Source of the DNA: Devosia sp. LC5
GTDB lineage: Bacteria > Pseudomonadota > Alphaproteobacteria > Rhizobiales > Devosiaceae
Reading direction: 5' to 3'
NCBI RefSeq assembly: GCF_000735585.1
Contig: NZ_JNNO01000001.1
Location: forward strand, 1 to 64,000
DNA: 64,000 nucleotides
In this document: positions 63,616-64,000 of the stretch, in pieces
Layout of the letters: each line of letters opens with the position of its first letter
Numbering within the stretch: the stretch's first letter is position 1
Program-made: the position numbers and the translations under genes
Notes under the pieces: generated by a model
The model's database searches: none
What the model saw: only the letters and a program-made list of their open reading frames with translations
Told to the model about the DNA's origin: nothing

Positions 63616-64000
63616 ATGCCGATTTCCTCGCAATTTCCAACGCTGGTCGCCGCCGCGCGCAGCAATGCGCTTGAGGCTCTGGCCTTGCAGCCGGGGCAAG
63701 TCGTCGCGGCCAAGGTCTTGGGCCCCGCGCCCAATGGCGGCACGCAGGTGCAAATCGGCGACCAGACGCTCAACCTGGTGTTGCCGGTTCCCACCAAGAC
63801 GGGCATGGTCCTGCATTTGGAAGTTCAGGGCAGCGGCAGCCAGTTGCGGCTTGCCCTGCAGCCACAAAACCTGCCTGTTCAGCCAGGCGCCGTGCCCGCT
63901 GCGCCGTTGCCGGTTCAGATCAGCATTTCGCTGCCGGCCATAGCCATGCCGGATACGCTTGTGCCGGCCACGGCATTGCCAACGACGCCTGCCGGATCAG
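63616..64000 (+). CDS. FliK-like flagellar hook-length protein, N-terminal part
   Basis: The frame is open from ATG 63616 to the right edge. It begins MPISSQFPTLVAAARSNALE, continues LQPGQVVAAKVLGPAPNGGT and becomes Pro/Ala-rich, which suits the N-terminal half of a FliK-type hook-length control protein. An in-frame ATG at 63589 would add nine mostly Arg/Gly residues. Only 128 residues are visible and the diagnostic C-terminal domain is outside, so the name is tentative. Confidence 0.5.
   Translation, partial: MPISSQFPTLVAAARSNALEALALQPGQVVAAKVLGPAPNGGTQVQIGDQTLNLVLPVPTKTGMVLHLEVQGSGSQLRLALQPQNLPVQPGAVPAAPLPVQISISLPAIAMPDTLVPATALPTTPAGS

Overview
The window is GC-rich, densely coded DNA from an alphaproteobacterium. 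I place it in Hyphomicrobiales, most likely Devosia or a close relative; the genus is inference. Support for the class: LexA boxes of the GAAC-N7-GAAC type next to uvrA and ssb, the glnB-glnA operon, an IalB-type exported protein, the tol-pal-cpoB-tilS order, and sdhE-mfd beside recG. Most genes are housekeeping genes. There is no rRNA operon, CRISPR array, prophage or intact insertion sequence.

Layout. 1-5.2 kb: end of tolA, then tolB, pal, cpoB and tilS (cell-envelope Tol-Pal system plus tRNA-Ile lysidine synthase). 5.7-10.3 kb: uvrA and ssb, each with an SOS box, with a lysE-type exporter between them. 10.3-16.6 kb: accessory genes (acyltransferase, GH16 glucanase, an NmrA/HxlR divergent pair, VOC protein, S66 peptidase). 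16.7-22.4 kb: gyrA, a GFA-type protein, and glnA/glnB with a clear sigma-54 promoter and two NtrC sites. 22.8-31.5 kb: tRNA-Leu, tig, nnr, a methyltransferase, tgt-pgi-map and tRNA-Lys. 31.5-46.6 kb: a SPOR-like protein, glmU-glmS, a vapBC toxin-antitoxin pair with a palindromic operator, recG, sdhE-mfd, ialB, a UbiH-type hydroxylase and terC-qor. 46.6-55.2 kb: tRNA-Ser, two small ORFs, pxpBCA (5-oxoprolinase) and a convergent Liv-type ABC importer. 55.4-60.4 kb: a signalling cluster. 60.4-64 kb: a K+ channel, a DUF1993 protein, a FecR-domain protein, a glycosyltransferase and the start of a FliK-like gene.

The most interesting region is 55.4-60.4 kb. It holds an XRE regulator of the RamB/ScfR (short-chain fatty acyl) type, a stand-alone response-regulator receiver, a two-TM small protein, and a sodium:solute symporter-STAC-histidine kinase fusion of the CrbS kind. 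The XRE protein carries an extra 61-residue segment that aligns without gaps to the dimerisation/phospho-acceptor domain of the neighbouring kinase (23 identities by eye), including the His but not the rest of the H-box. The receiver has no DNA-binding domain, so the regulator with a kinase-like docking surface may be the missing output. This circuit design is my inference.

Other points: a queuine tRNA-ribosyltransferase with three of four zinc ligands replaced; Met at the quinolone-resistance Asp87 position of GyrA; two families of paired palindromic repeats (REP/BIME-like), one of which creates false N-termini in nnr and livH; and twin-arginine-like signals on TolB and on the Liv-type binding protein.
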